Assembly: GCA_963626555.1 (NCBI GenBank)
Contig: CAVFXQ010000029.1
Span: 1-37,567, forward strand
Direction of reading: 5' to 3'
DNA from: UBA1181 sp963626555
Lineage (GTDB): Bacteria > Bacteroidota > Bacteroidia > Bacteroidales > Paludibacteraceae
DNA length: 37,567 bases
Shown here: positions 1 to 7,772 of the stretch, in pieces
Position numbering within the stretch: the first letter of the stretch is position 1
Layout: every line of letters begins with the position of its first letter
Notes under the pieces: generated by a model
What the model was told of the DNA's origin: nothing
Databases searched by the model: none
The model's input: only the letters and a program-made list of their open reading frames with translations
Position numbers and translations under genes: made by a program

Positions 1-191
1 TCCTTCCGCACCTCCACCAACATCCTGGCATAGTCGCAGGAGTACACCCCCTTGGGATTCCTGGTCCTCTTCAATTCGCGACTGACAACTGTTTTGTCCT
101 TCTTTATGGCATCTGCGATTTCTTTCTGCTTGTAGCTTTGTCTGTACATCGCAGAAATTGTGTACCTTTGCTCCTGTGTTAACTGGCTCAT
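1..191 (-). CDS. IS30-family transposase, N-terminal part (runs off left edge)
   Basis: The first 63 codons of a minus-strand gene are visible, starting at the ATG complementary to 189-191 and open to the window edge. The product begins MSQLTQEQRYTISAMYRQ and continues with a helix-turn-helix (YKQKEIADAIKKDKTVVSREL). This is the N-terminal DNA-binding region of IS30-type DDE transposases, which recognise the element's inverted repeats and cut and join DNA. The DDE catalytic core would lie to the left, outside the window, so I cannot say whether the gene is intact. It is followed on the right by an intergenic stretch and an unrelated lipoprotein gene, so position 1 to about 320 is probably one end of an insertion sequence. 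Confidence 0.85.
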   Translation of the reverse strand, partial: MSQLTQEQRYTISAMYRQSYKQKEIADAIKKDKTVVSRELKRTRNPKGVYSCDYARMLVEVRK

Positions 192-533
192 CTCTTTGGA
201 ATTTTGGACGGAGGACAAAGATAGTCATTAACAGGCGGAAGAGAGAGGTTTTTTCCTTTCTTTTCCGTTTTCTGTTTTTTCATCCATTACTCCCGCAAAA
301 AGTTGCATTTTTTAATTGAACCTAATAATCCATGGAACCTTTGGTTGCTAAAAGTAAGAGTGCTATACCGTACAGGTAAAACGATTGTACTCAAAATACA
401 GCTATTTTTTGTGTTTGTTTAGTTAAGGAAAACAAAAAAGGTACAAAGTTGGATTTTGGCGAAGATTTAATGGAACATTAATGAAGAAAAGAAAAAAATA
501 TGTTAACTTTCAAAATATAAAGATGTGGTAATT
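192..533. other. Intergenic region between IS30 transposase and lipoprotein gene; probable IS end
   Basis: This 342-base gap is AT-rich and holds no gene I can support. The insertion-sequence terminus should fall here. The stretch around 300-325 (AGTTGCATTTTTTAATTGAA and following bases) resembles an IS30-type end, but only one end of the element is in view, so the inverted repeat cannot be confirmed. Nearer the lipoprotein gene, TAACTTTC at about 503-510 is one mismatch from a -7 box. Confidence 0.4.
216..223 (-). promoter_or_regulatory. -7 box of the IS30 transposase promoter
   Basis: On the minus strand this reads TATCTTTG, a full match to the Bacteroidota -7 element TAnnTTTG. It lies 24 bases upstream of the transposase ATG. 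No convincing -33 TTTG is visible at the expected 19-21 base spacing. Confidence 0.45.
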
Positions 534-1463
534 ATGAATATGAAAAAACTATTCAACATGCTACCCCTGTTGGCGTTATTCGCCTCATGTGGGTTCGGAG
601 GGAGTGATTGTAATTGTCCAGAACCTCAACAAACGAGCAGTGGTTATACAGAGGAGACAGAACCTGCTGTTGTATACGTGGAGGAAAATGGAACTGAAAA
701 CTCAAAACCTCGCAAAGAGTATCTCTTTAACGATTTGACCGCAGGTCATGCAACAATATTTAATCTCTTTTCTGGAGATTTGAAGGGTAGAATAAAAAGT
801 ATCAAAGAGAGTTGTGAAAACGGCAATTCAATTTTGGTAGAGTTTGATCCTAATGGCTTTATTCAAAGAATTGTTAACGAATATGAAGGGAAATTATCTG
901 AGTGTAACTATAGCGACTATGTGTTTGACTACAAAGGAAGACTGAAAAGTAGAACTGTTGGTTCTTCTGAGGTGTCTTACGAGTATTATCCAACATACGT
1001 TCTTGAGCATATCGTATCTAAGGATGAAAAGGAAGACTTGAATTGGGAAAAAGACACAACTATCTACAAGTATTCATTTGATGAAAATGCTATGCTAACT
1101 GGTGTTTCTGTAGAAAAAAGTAATTATATAGTGCTAAGCGTGGATACTATTGTGAGAGGAGGAAATCGGTTTGAAGGCTCAGATATCACTTTAGTAAGTC
1201 AGGGTTGTGACAATAGAAAGGTTACTTGGTATCAGTATGACGAGGATTATAAGGGTTACCATAATCTTGATAGTGCTCCCGTTTTCGCAACTATAACTCG
1301 TGATTATGGTCAGGGTGATGATGGCACAAGTTTGTACATAACAATATACAAATTTGATAGCCATGGCAATTGGATTCAGGCGGGAAGTACTTTTTTGACA
1401 GGAAGCTTGGATGGGACAGATGGAGAGCCTTGGGTAGAAAAACGTGCGATAGAGTATTATTGA
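534..1463 (+). CDS. Putative outer-membrane lipoprotein of unknown function
   Basis: The 309-residue product has a charged N-terminus (MNMKKLF), a short hydrophobic stretch and a lipobox-like FASC with the lipidated Cys at residue 19, so it should be a lipoprotein. I chose ATG at 534; an in-frame GTG at 525 and an ATG at 540 are alternatives, the latter giving a more typical MKKLF start. The mature protein holds repeated short strands such as FDPNGFIQRI, FDYKGRLKSR and YKFDSHGNWIQ, which recall YD/RHS-like beta-hairpin repeats of Bacteroidota surface lipoproteins. I do not recognise a specific family and assign no function. It stands alone between the IS30 end and a terminator. Confidence 0.75.
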   Translation: MNMKKLFNMLPLLALFASCGFGGSDCNCPEPQQTSSGYTEETEPAVVYVEENGTENSKPRKEYLFNDLTAGHATIFNLFSGDLKGRIKSIKESCENGNSILVEFDPNGFIQRIVNEYEGKLSECNYSDYVFDYKGRLKSRTVGSSEVSYEYYPTYVLEHIVSKDEKEDLNWEKDTTIYKYSFDENAMLTGVSVEKSNYIVLSVDTIVRGGNRFEGSDITLVSQGCDNRKVTWYQYDEDYKGYHNLDSAPVFATITRDYGQGDDGTSLYITIYKFDSHGNWIQAGSTFLTGSLDGTDGEPWVEKRAIEYY

Positions 1464-1483
1464 CGATATTGCTAAATAAACAG

Positions 1484-1517
1484 AAAAGCGAAAGCCTGCA
1501 CTCAGACTTTCGCTTTT
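1484..1517. terminator. Bidirectional hairpin terminator shared by lipoprotein gene and tRNA-Arg
   Basis: AAAAGCGAAAG (1484-1494) is perfectly complementary to CTTTCGCTTTT (1507-1517), with a further CTG/CAG pairing in the loop. The A-run on one arm and T-run on the other let it act for both converging transcripts: the lipoprotein mRNA from the left and the tRNA transcript from the right. Confidence 0.8.
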
Positions 1518-1518
1518 G

Positions 1519-1590
1519 TAGTCGCGCCGGGAATCGAACCCGGATCTAAGGTTTAGGAAACCCGTATTCTATCCATTGAACTACGCAACC
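1519..1590 (-). tRNA. tRNA-Arg (anticodon CCT)
   Basis: The minus strand folds into a full 72-nt cloverleaf. The acceptor stem is GGTTGCG/CGCGACT with two G-U pairs, the D-stem GTTC/GAAT, the anticodon loop TTCCTAA with CCT at + positions 1555-1557, and the T-arm CCGGG-TTCGATT-CCCGG. The discriminator base is A. CCA is not encoded, so it must be added after transcription. The outermost anticodon-stem pair (27-43) is a C-T mismatch; the other four pair, one as G-U. It decodes AGG arginine codons. Confidence 0.95.
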
Positions 1591-1596
1591 AAATTC

Positions 1597-1604
1597 CAAA
1601 TCTA
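1597..1604 (-). promoter_or_regulatory. -7 box of the tRNA-Arg promoter
   Basis: On the minus strand this reads TAGATTTG, matching TAnnTTTG. It ends 6 bases before the tRNA 5' end, the right distance for initiation at or just before the mature end. No -33 element at proper spacing is obvious. Confidence 0.5.
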
Positions 1605-1705
1605 TCTTATTAATAGACTTCCTTTCTCGGCGATGCAAATTTAAGGAATTTCTACAAGATACGCAACATTCTTTCCTACAACCTATATGCCTCCCTATCG
1701 TAATT

Positions 1706-2653
1706 CTATAGTCCGCTGCCTCGCTCCTCTTTGAGGAAAGTGTCGACATGACGAAGTCTCTTCTGCTCGAAAATTTCCTCTATCGTAATCATCAAACCTG
1801 TTTCTATCACATCGCTAAATTCGTCGTTGATGCATGAGCCAAAGGTACGTAGCGTCGGCGAAAGTGTCATATAGGCGTTTATGAGCGGCGGAATGTTCTG
1901 TCCCGACTCTTTCACGTAACTCTTCAAAATGGTATAGTCCTCTTTGAAACTGTTGCCTGCTAATAATGATGAAAACTTTTGAATGTTTCCATCTAAGTTG
2001 AGCGGGTGATGAGGTGTTACCAATTTGTCTTTGTCCTCAAAGTATTTGTGGAGAAAGGCAAAGATGCAGTTCCTTGCGTTCTCATTGAACGAAGGGTAGA
2101 TTGTAGCTTTCCCAAAGAAATATTTAGAATTAGGGATGGTCAACGTCAATGCTCCCAAACCATCCCAAAGATTGTCCAATGCATAGAGACTTTTTGCACC
2201 CATCTTTGACGATTGATATTCAGGGCGGACGAACGAACGACCCAATTCAATCGTGTAGGGAAGATAATCTTTGATGAATTTTTCTGAGTAGTGGTAGAGA
2301 TGAGACGAGGTGAGACGAGGTTGTCCGTTCTCGTCAAATTTCGCCTCGCAGCCGTGCAGATAGCGGTAGCCTCCGATGATCTCCTTGGCTTCTGGATTCC
2401 ACACGATTAGCTGGTGGTAGGGACTTTCCATTGTGTCGTATTCGTCAAGGTCGCAAGCCACGCCTGCTCCGCCACCCGAGGCGCGAAATGAGATTTCTCG
2501 CAAACGACCAATCTCTTTCATCGTGTTAGGCGCATTGTGTGCGTTTGTGATGAAAATCTGATTGTTTGCCTTGTTGGTCGTGCGCAAGAATAGATTGCGT
2601 GTCAACTCGGCTTCTATGAGGTCTGTCGGTATTGGGTCGATAATTCGTTCCAT
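1706..2653 (-). CDS. glsB: Acyl-ACP-dependent glycine N-acyltransferase (GlsB/OlsB-like, GNAT fold)
   Basis: The 315-residue product resembles the hemolysin/OlsB-type GNAT acyltransferases. In Bacteroides GlsB joins a hydroxy-fatty acyl chain to the amino group of glycine, the first step of glycine (serinoglycine/flavolipin-type) lipid synthesis at the inner membrane. The key family stretch IELGRSFVRPEYQSS is near the middle, preceded by IIGGYRYLHG, a conserved core strand. I chose ATG at 2651-2653; the reading frame extends 2 codons upstream to a TTG, but that is less likely. It lies 6 bases after the stop of glsA, so the two are cotranscribed. The pairing of an N-acyltransferase with a PlsC-like O-acyltransferase is what points to glycine lipids rather than an unrelated acetyltransferase. 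Substrate assignment is by family and context. Confidence 0.8.
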   Translation of the reverse strand: MERIIDPIPTDLIEAELTRNLFLRTTNKANNQIFITNAHNAPNTMKEIGRLREISFRASGGGAGVACDLDEYDTMESPYHQLIVWNPEAKEIIGGYRYLHGCEAKFDENGQPRLTSSHLYHYSEKFIKDYLPYTIELGRSFVRPEYQSSKMGAKSLYALDNLWDGLGALTLTIPNSKYFFGKATIYPSFNENARNCIFAFLHKYFEDKDKLVTPHHPLNLDGNIQKFSSLLAGNSFKEDYTILKSYVKESGQNIPPLINAYMTLSPTLRTFGSCINDEFSDVIETGLMITIEEIFEQKRLRHVDTFLKEERGSGL

Positions 2654-2659
2654 ATACAA

Positions 2660-3514
2660 TTATTTGTCGTTGATTAGACTGTATGTAATCTCTTTCACAT
2701 AGGCTGCCCACTCGCGGTCTGACTTGCTGTCGTTGAATGTAGCGTAGGGGATTGTTTTGCCTACTGTGATTGTGAATTTGTTGTTTTTCTGTTTAAACAT
2801 CTCGTCTGCCAAATAGAGCATTTCAATGTTGGCTTTGATTCCTAACTTTTTCCTGTAGTAGGCTAAACGATAGAAGAAATTTGAGTTTCTGCCTTCGAAA
2901 TAGAGGGGAACAACGTCTCTCTTATATTCTCGAGCTTTTGATATGAAAGTCTTTTTCCACTCGTTGTCTCGAATTGCGCCATCGGCTTGGCGACGAGAAC
3001 ACTGGCCAGAAGGAAAAAATAGGATAGGGTCGTCGCTTGCTAAAGCCATGTTGAGCATTTCTGACATGTTGCGCGACTGCTCGTTGGACACTTTGTTTAC
3101 AGGAATGAAAAATTCCTGCAAGTTGACGATGTTGAGCAAAAGGTCGTTCACTGGGATTTTGAGTGTCCCATATTTTTGTCCTAATGCAATAATGAGGGCA
3201 ATTCCGTCTATACTTCCAATCGGGTGATTGCATGCGAATACCACTCGTCCGTTGTTTGGAAGTCTGTCTTCGCGCCTCTTCTCTATGGTGATATTGAGGT
3301 AGTCGAGCATAAAGAAGGTGGCAAAATCCATACCCATCAGTTCTCCGTGGTCGCGAAAGAAATTGTTCATCTCCTCTTCGTGTACGATACGTCGGAGATA
3401 TTGAATGACAAAGTTAGGCACTCTGCCTTTCAGTGCGGGAAGCTTCGTTTCCAACACCTTTTTGACATCTATATGGATCTGTTTTTTGTTTTTGTCGGAC
3501 GGTGAATTATCCAT
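2660..3514 (-). CDS. glsA: Lysolipid O-acyltransferase (GlsA/PlsC-like)
   Basis: The 284-residue product is a lysophospholipid-acyltransferase family member. Block I is NHPIGSIDG with His97 and Asp103, and the FPxG-type block is FFPSGQCSRR at about 166-175. In glycine-lipid synthesis GlsA adds the second fatty acid to the hydroxyl of the acyl-glycine made by GlsB. The His-Asp spacing is H-x5-D rather than the classical H-x4-D; my recollection is that related Bacteroidota proteins share this NHPxGxxDG form. I chose ATG at 3512-3514 (MDNSPSD); the frame extends to a TTG at 3577, but a promoter-like box overlaps that extension. It is the first gene of a two-gene operon with glsB. Confidence 0.8.
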   Translation of the reverse strand: MDNSPSDKNKKQIHIDVKKVLETKLPALKGRVPNFVIQYLRRIVHEEEMNNFFRDHGELMGMDFATFFMLDYLNITIEKRREDRLPNNGRVVFACNHPIGSIDGIALIIALGQKYGTLKIPVNDLLLNIVNLQEFFIPVNKVSNEQSRNMSEMLNMALASDDPILFFPSGQCSRRQADGAIRDNEWKKTFISKAREYKRDVVPLYFEGRNSNFFYRLAYYRKKLGIKANIEMLYLADEMFKQKNNKFTITVGKTIPYATFNDSKSDREWAAYVKEITYSLINDK

Positions 3515-3574
3515 AATGAAAAATGCGATTTCTCGTTTGGAGTAGTCATAAAAACATTGGCTAAACAATCTTTG

Positions 3575-3582
3575 CAAAATTA
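3575..3582 (-). promoter_or_regulatory. -7 box of the glsA-glsB promoter
   Basis: On the minus strand this reads TAATTTTG, a match to TAnnTTTG, 60 bases upstream of the chosen glsA ATG. No clear -33 box. Its position supports the internal ATG rather than the TTG start. Confidence 0.4.
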
Positions 3583-3718
3583 AGGAAAAAAAACAGAAAA
3601 ATGGGGAAATACGAAGAAAATCAGATTGTTAATAACTTGTTGAAATCCTGTTAGCGAACCCCGACACACTGTTTAAATATGGTTAAAAACAGCGTTGAAA
3701 TAGTTGAAAAAAAGTAAA

Positions 3719-3740
3719 GTGGGGGATTGTGGGGCGTGGT
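3719..3740 (+). promoter_or_regulatory. Candidate MraZ operator: phased GTGGG repeats
   Basis: GTGGG at 3719-3723 and GTGGG at 3729-3733 are exactly 10 bases apart, with a third related GTGGT at 3736-3740. MraZ of E. coli and Mycoplasma binds tandem TGGGN/GTGGG repeats with 5-base spacers upstream of its own gene. The repeats lie over the -33 region of the mraZ promoter, so binding would be expected to repress the whole dcw operon. This is inference from pattern and position. Confidence 0.6.
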
Positions 3741-3758
3741 TAAATTTCGTTATCTTTG
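3727..3758 (+). promoter_or_regulatory. mraZ/dcw operon promoter
   Basis: TTG at 3727-3729 and TATCTTTG at 3751-3758, separated by 21 bases, match the Bacteroidota -33/-7 arrangement. Transcription should start near 3765, leaving about 20 bases of leader before the ATG at 3785. The putative MraZ boxes overlap the -33 element. Confidence 0.7.
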
Positions 3759-3784
3759 TATTTGTCTAATAAGTGCCTATTCGG

Positions 3785-4234
3785 ATGTACAAATTTTTAG
3801 GAAAAACAGAAGCTAAGGTTGACAGCAAGGGGCGTGTGTTCGTGCCTGCGGTCTACCGTCGTATGCTCGAAGGAGCAGGCGATGCTTGTTTGTACTTGCG
3901 TGTGGATGCGAAGACGAAATGTGCGAAGCTTTATCCTTCTACGGAGTGGGAGAAATTAGTGGAGCAATTGGATGCGAAATTGAACTTGTGGAATCCAGAA
4001 GATGTGAAACTAAAACGTCAGTTCACCTCCAGTTTTGAAATGGTGGAGTTGGACGCAAGCGGCCGTATTCTTCTTCAGAAGAAAGTGTTGGATAAGGTTG
4101 GTATTGAGGCAGAGGCTCTTTTCGTGGGTGTAGGCAACTATTTCGAAATATGGAAGAATGAGACGTTGGAAGATGATTTGATGACGGACGAGGATTTCGA
4201 TGCGGCCTTGCAAGCGAAAATGGGAGGTTTTTAA
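3785..4234 (+). CDS. mraZ: Transcriptional regulator MraZ
   Basis: The 149-residue protein has two AbrB-like (SpoVT) half-domains, each with its signature: DSKGR at 13-17 and DASGR at 90-94. MraZ forms ring oligomers and binds repeated GTGGG motifs upstream of its own operon, acting as a repressor in E. coli. It is the first gene of the dcw cluster, and matching repeats sit at 3719-3740. I prefer ATG at 3785 (MYKFLG, which aligns with typical MraZ N-termini) over the in-frame GTG at 3773, which would add four residues and lie only about 8 bases after the predicted transcription start. Confidence 0.95.
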   Translation: MYKFLGKTEAKVDSKGRVFVPAVYRRMLEGAGDACLYLRVDAKTKCAKLYPSTEWEKLVEQLDAKLNLWNPEDVKLKRQFTSSFEMVELDASGRILLQKKVLDKVGIEAEALFVGVGNYFEIWKNETLEDDLMTDEDFDAALQAKMGGF

Positions 4235-4257
4235 TTTGATAAAGTAGACAATTATAT

Positions 4258-5163
4258 ATGGAGAATGTTTATCACACACCGGCTCTTCTACAGCCTTGTA
4301 TGGATGGCTTGCAAATTAAGTCTTCAGGCATCTATGTAGATGTAACTTTTGGGGGTGGCGGACATTCTCGTGAAATATTGAAAAACTTAGGAGCGGATGG
4401 TCATCTTTACTCGTTCGACCAGGATCTGGATGCGTTGCAGAACGTGGTAGACGATACTCGTTTTACGTTTGTCCGTAGTAATTTCCGCTATCTATCTAAT
4501 TTCCTTAGATATTACGGTGTCGAGTCGGTGGATGGTATTTTGGCCGACTTGGGTGTCTCTTTCCATCATTTCGATGAGGCGGAGCGTGGGTTCTCTTTTC
4601 GTTTTGATGGTGCTTTGGATATGCGTATGAATCAACGTTCGGAGTTTACAGCGGCCGATTTGCTCAACACCTATGATGAAAAGGCTTTGTCGGATGTCTT
4701 CTACCAGTATGGCGAACTGAGCAATGCAAGGAAATTGGCATCGGCGATTGTGAAAGTGCGTACATCGAAGCCCTTTGTCCGCATAGCCGACTTGGTGGAT
4801 GTTGTGGAGCCATTTGTAGGAAAAGACAAACAGAAGAAAGATATGGCACGATTGTTTCAAGCTCTTCGGATTGAGGTGAACCATGAGATGGACGCGCTGA
4901 AGGAGATGCTGCAACAGTCGTTAGAGACGCTCTGCGTGGGCGGTCGTTTGGTTGTGTTGACTTACCACTCGTTGGAAGATCGCTTGGTGAAGAACTTTAT
5001 GAAAGCAGGAAACTTCGAAGGTAAGGTGGAGCAGGATTTCTACGGCAATCGCCTTTCTCCGTTTAAGTTGGTCAACAACAAGGTGATTGTCGCTTCTGAA
5101 GAGGAGGTGGAAGCCAATCCTCGTTCGAGAAGTGCTAAGTTGAGAATTGCCGAGAAAGTATAG
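4258..5163 (+). CDS. rsmH: 16S rRNA (cytosine-1402-N4)-methyltransferase RsmH
   Basis: This 301-residue SAM-dependent methyltransferase (formerly MraW) methylates N4 of C1402 in the ribosomal P site. The SAM-binding loop GGGGHS is at 32-37, followed by the acidic FDQD at about 54-57. Also visible are ILADLGVSFHHFDEAERGFSF, the central family motif, and LTYHSLEDRLVK near the C-terminus. The length is normal for the family. It lies 23 bases after mraZ in the standard dcw order. Confidence 0.96.
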   Translation: MENVYHTPALLQPCMDGLQIKSSGIYVDVTFGGGGHSREILKNLGADGHLYSFDQDLDALQNVVDDTRFTFVRSNFRYLSNFLRYYGVESVDGILADLGVSFHHFDEAERGFSFRFDGALDMRMNQRSEFTAADLLNTYDEKALSDVFYQYGELSNARKLASAIVKVRTSKPFVRIADLVDVVEPFVGKDKQKKDMARLFQALRIEVNHEMDALKEMLQQSLETLCVGGRLVVLTYHSLEDRLVKNFMKAGNFEGKVEQDFYGNRLSPFKLVNNKVIVASEEEVEANPRSRSAKLRIAEKV

Positions 5164-5194
5164 ATTTTCTTTGGTAATAAAAAATAATAAAAAG

Positions 5195-5560
5195 ATGGGC
5201 AAGGAGTCGTTCAATAAATGGTTTCACGTAAAAGACTATGCAGATTTTGCAGGAGAGTCTGTGAAAGATGTTTTTACAGGGAACATCTTTCGGAAAGAGT
5301 CAGTGACGAGTCTGGGTCCGTTGTTCGCTTTGGTGGTCATTTTTCTATTTTGTCATATCGCTTTGCGGTATGCGTGCGAGGAAAAGGTAGGAGAGATCTC
5401 AAAGGCAGAGAAAAAATTGATAGATGTGAAGTTTGATGCGTTGACGCGTTCTTCGGAATTGTTGAAGCACAAACGACAAACCTATATATTGCAGTTGGTG
5501 GAGAAACAGGATGAGACTTTGCGTCCGTCGACGACTCCTCCGTATGCGCTTGAGAAATGA
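5195..5560 (+). CDS. ftsL: FtsL-like cell division protein
   Basis: The 121-residue protein has a short cytoplasmic N-terminus, one membrane segment at about 41-59 (LGPLFALVVIFLFCHIALR) and a periplasmic region rich in Lys/Glu/Leu that can form a coiled coil (about 66-105). That bitopic layout and its place between rsmH and ftsI identify it as the Bacteroidota FtsL, which links FtsQ and the FtsW-FtsI synthase in the divisome. Sequence similarity to proteobacterial FtsL is slight, so the call rests on topology and synteny. I chose ATG at 5195; the frame extends upstream to a TTG inside rsmH, which is unlikely. Confidence 0.8.
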   Translation: MGKESFNKWFHVKDYADFAGESVKDVFTGNIFRKESVTSLGPLFALVVIFLFCHIALRYACEEKVGEISKAEKKLIDVKFDALTRSSELLKHKRQTYILQLVEKQDETLRPSTTPPYALEK

Positions 5561-5630
5561 GTTCTTGAGTTTTTTGAAAATGATTTGAAACGTAGATTTG
5601 ATAGGAAACAACTTTTAAAACCAGATAATT

Positions 5631-7769
5631 GTGGCAAATGTCAAGCAAGAAACGATTAATCGTGCAGCAGTCCTCTATTTGGTCGTGCTGGTGAGTTCGC
5701 TTGCTGTGCTTGGAAAGATTATTTACACGATGTCTGTTGAGGGTGATTTCTGGCGTGGCTTACGTAAGCGCGAAATCAAGATTGTAGATGTCGCTCCAGA
5801 GCGAGGAAATATCTTGGCTTGCGATGGCAAGTTGTTGGCTGCGACGGTTCCGACCTATGTGCTTTATATGGATTTTAAGGCGGACGGGCTGACAAGGGCG
5901 TTGTTTGATTCTTTGCTTCCGCCTTTGTGTGATTCTCTTGCCACTGTCTACGATGTGACACCTGCCGAGATGAAGACGCATTTGCGAAGTGGCTACAACA
6001 AAGGTTCTCGTTATTTCCGTGTAAATGCACGTAAACTGACGTATGTGGAGTTGAATAGAGTGAAGACTTTCCCACTCTACAATATGGGTACGAACACGAG
6101 TGGATTAACTCCATACGAGCAGGTGAAGCGAAACAATCCATTCTATCCGTTGTCAATGCGTACGGTGGGTTCGCTCTATGCCGAGGCGGACAAAGGAGGA
6201 AAGTGCGGAATTGAACAGTATTTTGACTCTATCTTGAGTGGATTTCCAGGCCGTTCGCAGACGGTGTATGTGGGGTCGCATCCGAAGCAGTTGACGATAG
6301 TAGACCCTATTGATGGATTGGACGTGATGACAACTTTGGATGTCAACATAATGGATATCACGGATAATGCGCTTCGCAATACGTTGAATAGAGTGCAGGC
6401 TGTAAAAGGGTGCGCAGTGATTATGGAGGTGAAAACGGGGCAGATTAAGGCGATGAGCAATTTACATCGTACTGAAAATGGAGACTATGTGGAGGATGAA
6501 AATTTCGCAGTCAATTCGAAGACAGAGCCTGGCTCAACGTTCAAGATTGCTTCGGCGATTGTCGCTTTGGAGAATGGTATTGACACCTCAAAAATTGTTG
6601 ATACGGAGAATGGCGTGTGGCATATCTATGGCAAAAACATGAAAGACTGGAATGCGAACAAGGGAGGTTCTGGTAAAATTTCTCTCAATCGTGGTATTCA
6701 GATTTCATCGAATATTGTGATTGCGAAAATTATAGAGGAAAAGTTTGGCAAGGAGCCAGAGAAATATATTGAAGCTCTCTATAAGATGGGATTGAACACA
6801 CCCTTGAACATTGAGTTGAATGGTGCAGCCAATCCAAGGATCAAGAATACGGATGATCCGACATGGTCTAAACTCTCGTTGCCGTGGATTTCTCATGGGT
6901 ATGAGTTGCAGTTGCCCCCGATCAATCTTTTGGCGTTCTACAATGGATTGGCGAATGACGGTGTGATGATTCAGCCCTATTTGGTGAAAGGACTATATCA
7001 TAACGGTCAGTTGGTAGAAAGTTTTGAGGAGAAAGATAGGGTTATCAACAAGCATTTGTGTTCTCAAAAGACGTTGGATAAAGTGCGTCAGATGATGATT
7101 GATGTTGTTGAACATGGAACTGCGGGTACTGTCAAAACCCCTTATTTCAAGGTGGCGGGAAAAACGGGAACTGCGGTGCAAAATTTTAATGGAAGAAGAA
7201 GTCATCAGTTGACTTTTTGTGGTTTTTTTCCGGCAGATGCACCGAAGTATTCTATGGTGGTTGTCGTATGGTATCCTCAAGCCCCAGTCTATCCGAGTGC
7301 GGGAGCAATTTCTGGAGAGGTGTTTCGAAACGTGGCAGAACAGGTATATGCTATTAGTCCGCTGACGAGGACAAACGTTGACAATTACACGAAGAGCGGA
7401 GAGGAGTCTCGGTTCTATCCGATTACAAAGGAGGGCAATTACGATGCGATGGTAAAGGCTCTTTCAGGATTAGGATTAGATTATCAGTTGGAGGGGGAGA
7501 TAAGGACTGTAGGGCAAACAAAGAAACGATGGTGCTGGACAAAACCCTTGGATGATAAAAAAATAACGTTGACCAACCTTTATGTTCCGAGTGAACGGAT
7601 GCGGCGTGTCCCGAATGTCATTGGCATGGGTGCGAAGGATGCTGTTTTCTTAATGGAAAATAGTGGGTTAGAGGTTCGCTTGAATGGTTACGGAACGGTT
7701 TACTCGCAATCAATAGAGAGTGACAGAGCTGTAACAGATGGTATGGTTGTTGAATTAAAATTAAAGTAG
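5631..7769 (+). CDS. ftsI: Division-specific peptidoglycan transpeptidase FtsI (PBP3) with C-terminal PASTA domain
   Basis: The 712-residue class B penicillin-binding protein crosslinks septal peptidoglycan in the periplasm. It has an N-terminal anchor (AAVLYLVVLVSSLAVLGKIIY), a dimerisation domain (ERGNILACDGKLLA) and a transpeptidase domain with all three active-site motifs: S302-TFK, S359-SN and K511-TG. The last 50 or so residues (RVPNVIGMGAKDA onward) form one PASTA domain. The only sensible start is GTG at 5631: the next in-frame Met lies beyond most of the membrane anchor. It works with FtsW, encoded further down the operon. A 70-base gap separates it from ftsL, and murE begins 3 bases after its stop. 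Confidence 0.95.
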   Translation: MANVKQETINRAAVLYLVVLVSSLAVLGKIIYTMSVEGDFWRGLRKREIKIVDVAPERGNILACDGKLLAATVPTYVLYMDFKADGLTRALFDSLLPPLCDSLATVYDVTPAEMKTHLRSGYNKGSRYFRVNARKLTYVELNRVKTFPLYNMGTNTSGLTPYEQVKRNNPFYPLSMRTVGSLYAEADKGGKCGIEQYFDSILSGFPGRSQTVYVGSHPKQLTIVDPIDGLDVMTTLDVNIMDITDNALRNTLNRVQAVKGCAVIMEVKTGQIKAMSNLHRTENGDYVEDENFAVNSKTEPGSTFKIASAIVALENGIDTSKIVDTENGVWHIYGKNMKDWNANKGGSGKISLNRGIQISSNIVIAKIIEEKFGKEPEKYIEALYKMGLNTPLNIELNGAANPRIKNTDDPTWSKLSLPWISHGYELQLPPINLLAFYNGLANDGVMIQPYLVKGLYHNGQLVESFEEKDRVINKHLCSQKTLDKVRQMMIDVVEHGTAGTVKTPYFKVAGKTGTAVQNFNGRRSHQLTFCGFFPADAPKYSMVVVVWYPQAPVYPSAGAISGEVFRNVAEQVYAISPLTRTNVDNYTKSGEESRFYPITKEGNYDAMVKALSGLGLDYQLEGEIRTVGQTKKRWCWTKPLDDKKITLTNLYVPSERMRRVPNVIGMGAKDAVFLMENSGLEVRLNGYGTVYSQSIESDRAVTDGMVVELKLK

Positions 7770-7772
7770 ACG

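Noticed and set aside
481..531. 16-codon frame (begins MKKRKKYVNF) just before the lipoprotein gene
   Set aside because: Low-complexity AT-rich sequence, no terminator or competing hairpin follows, and no codon bias; unlike the pheA leaders there is nothing to support a regulatory role.
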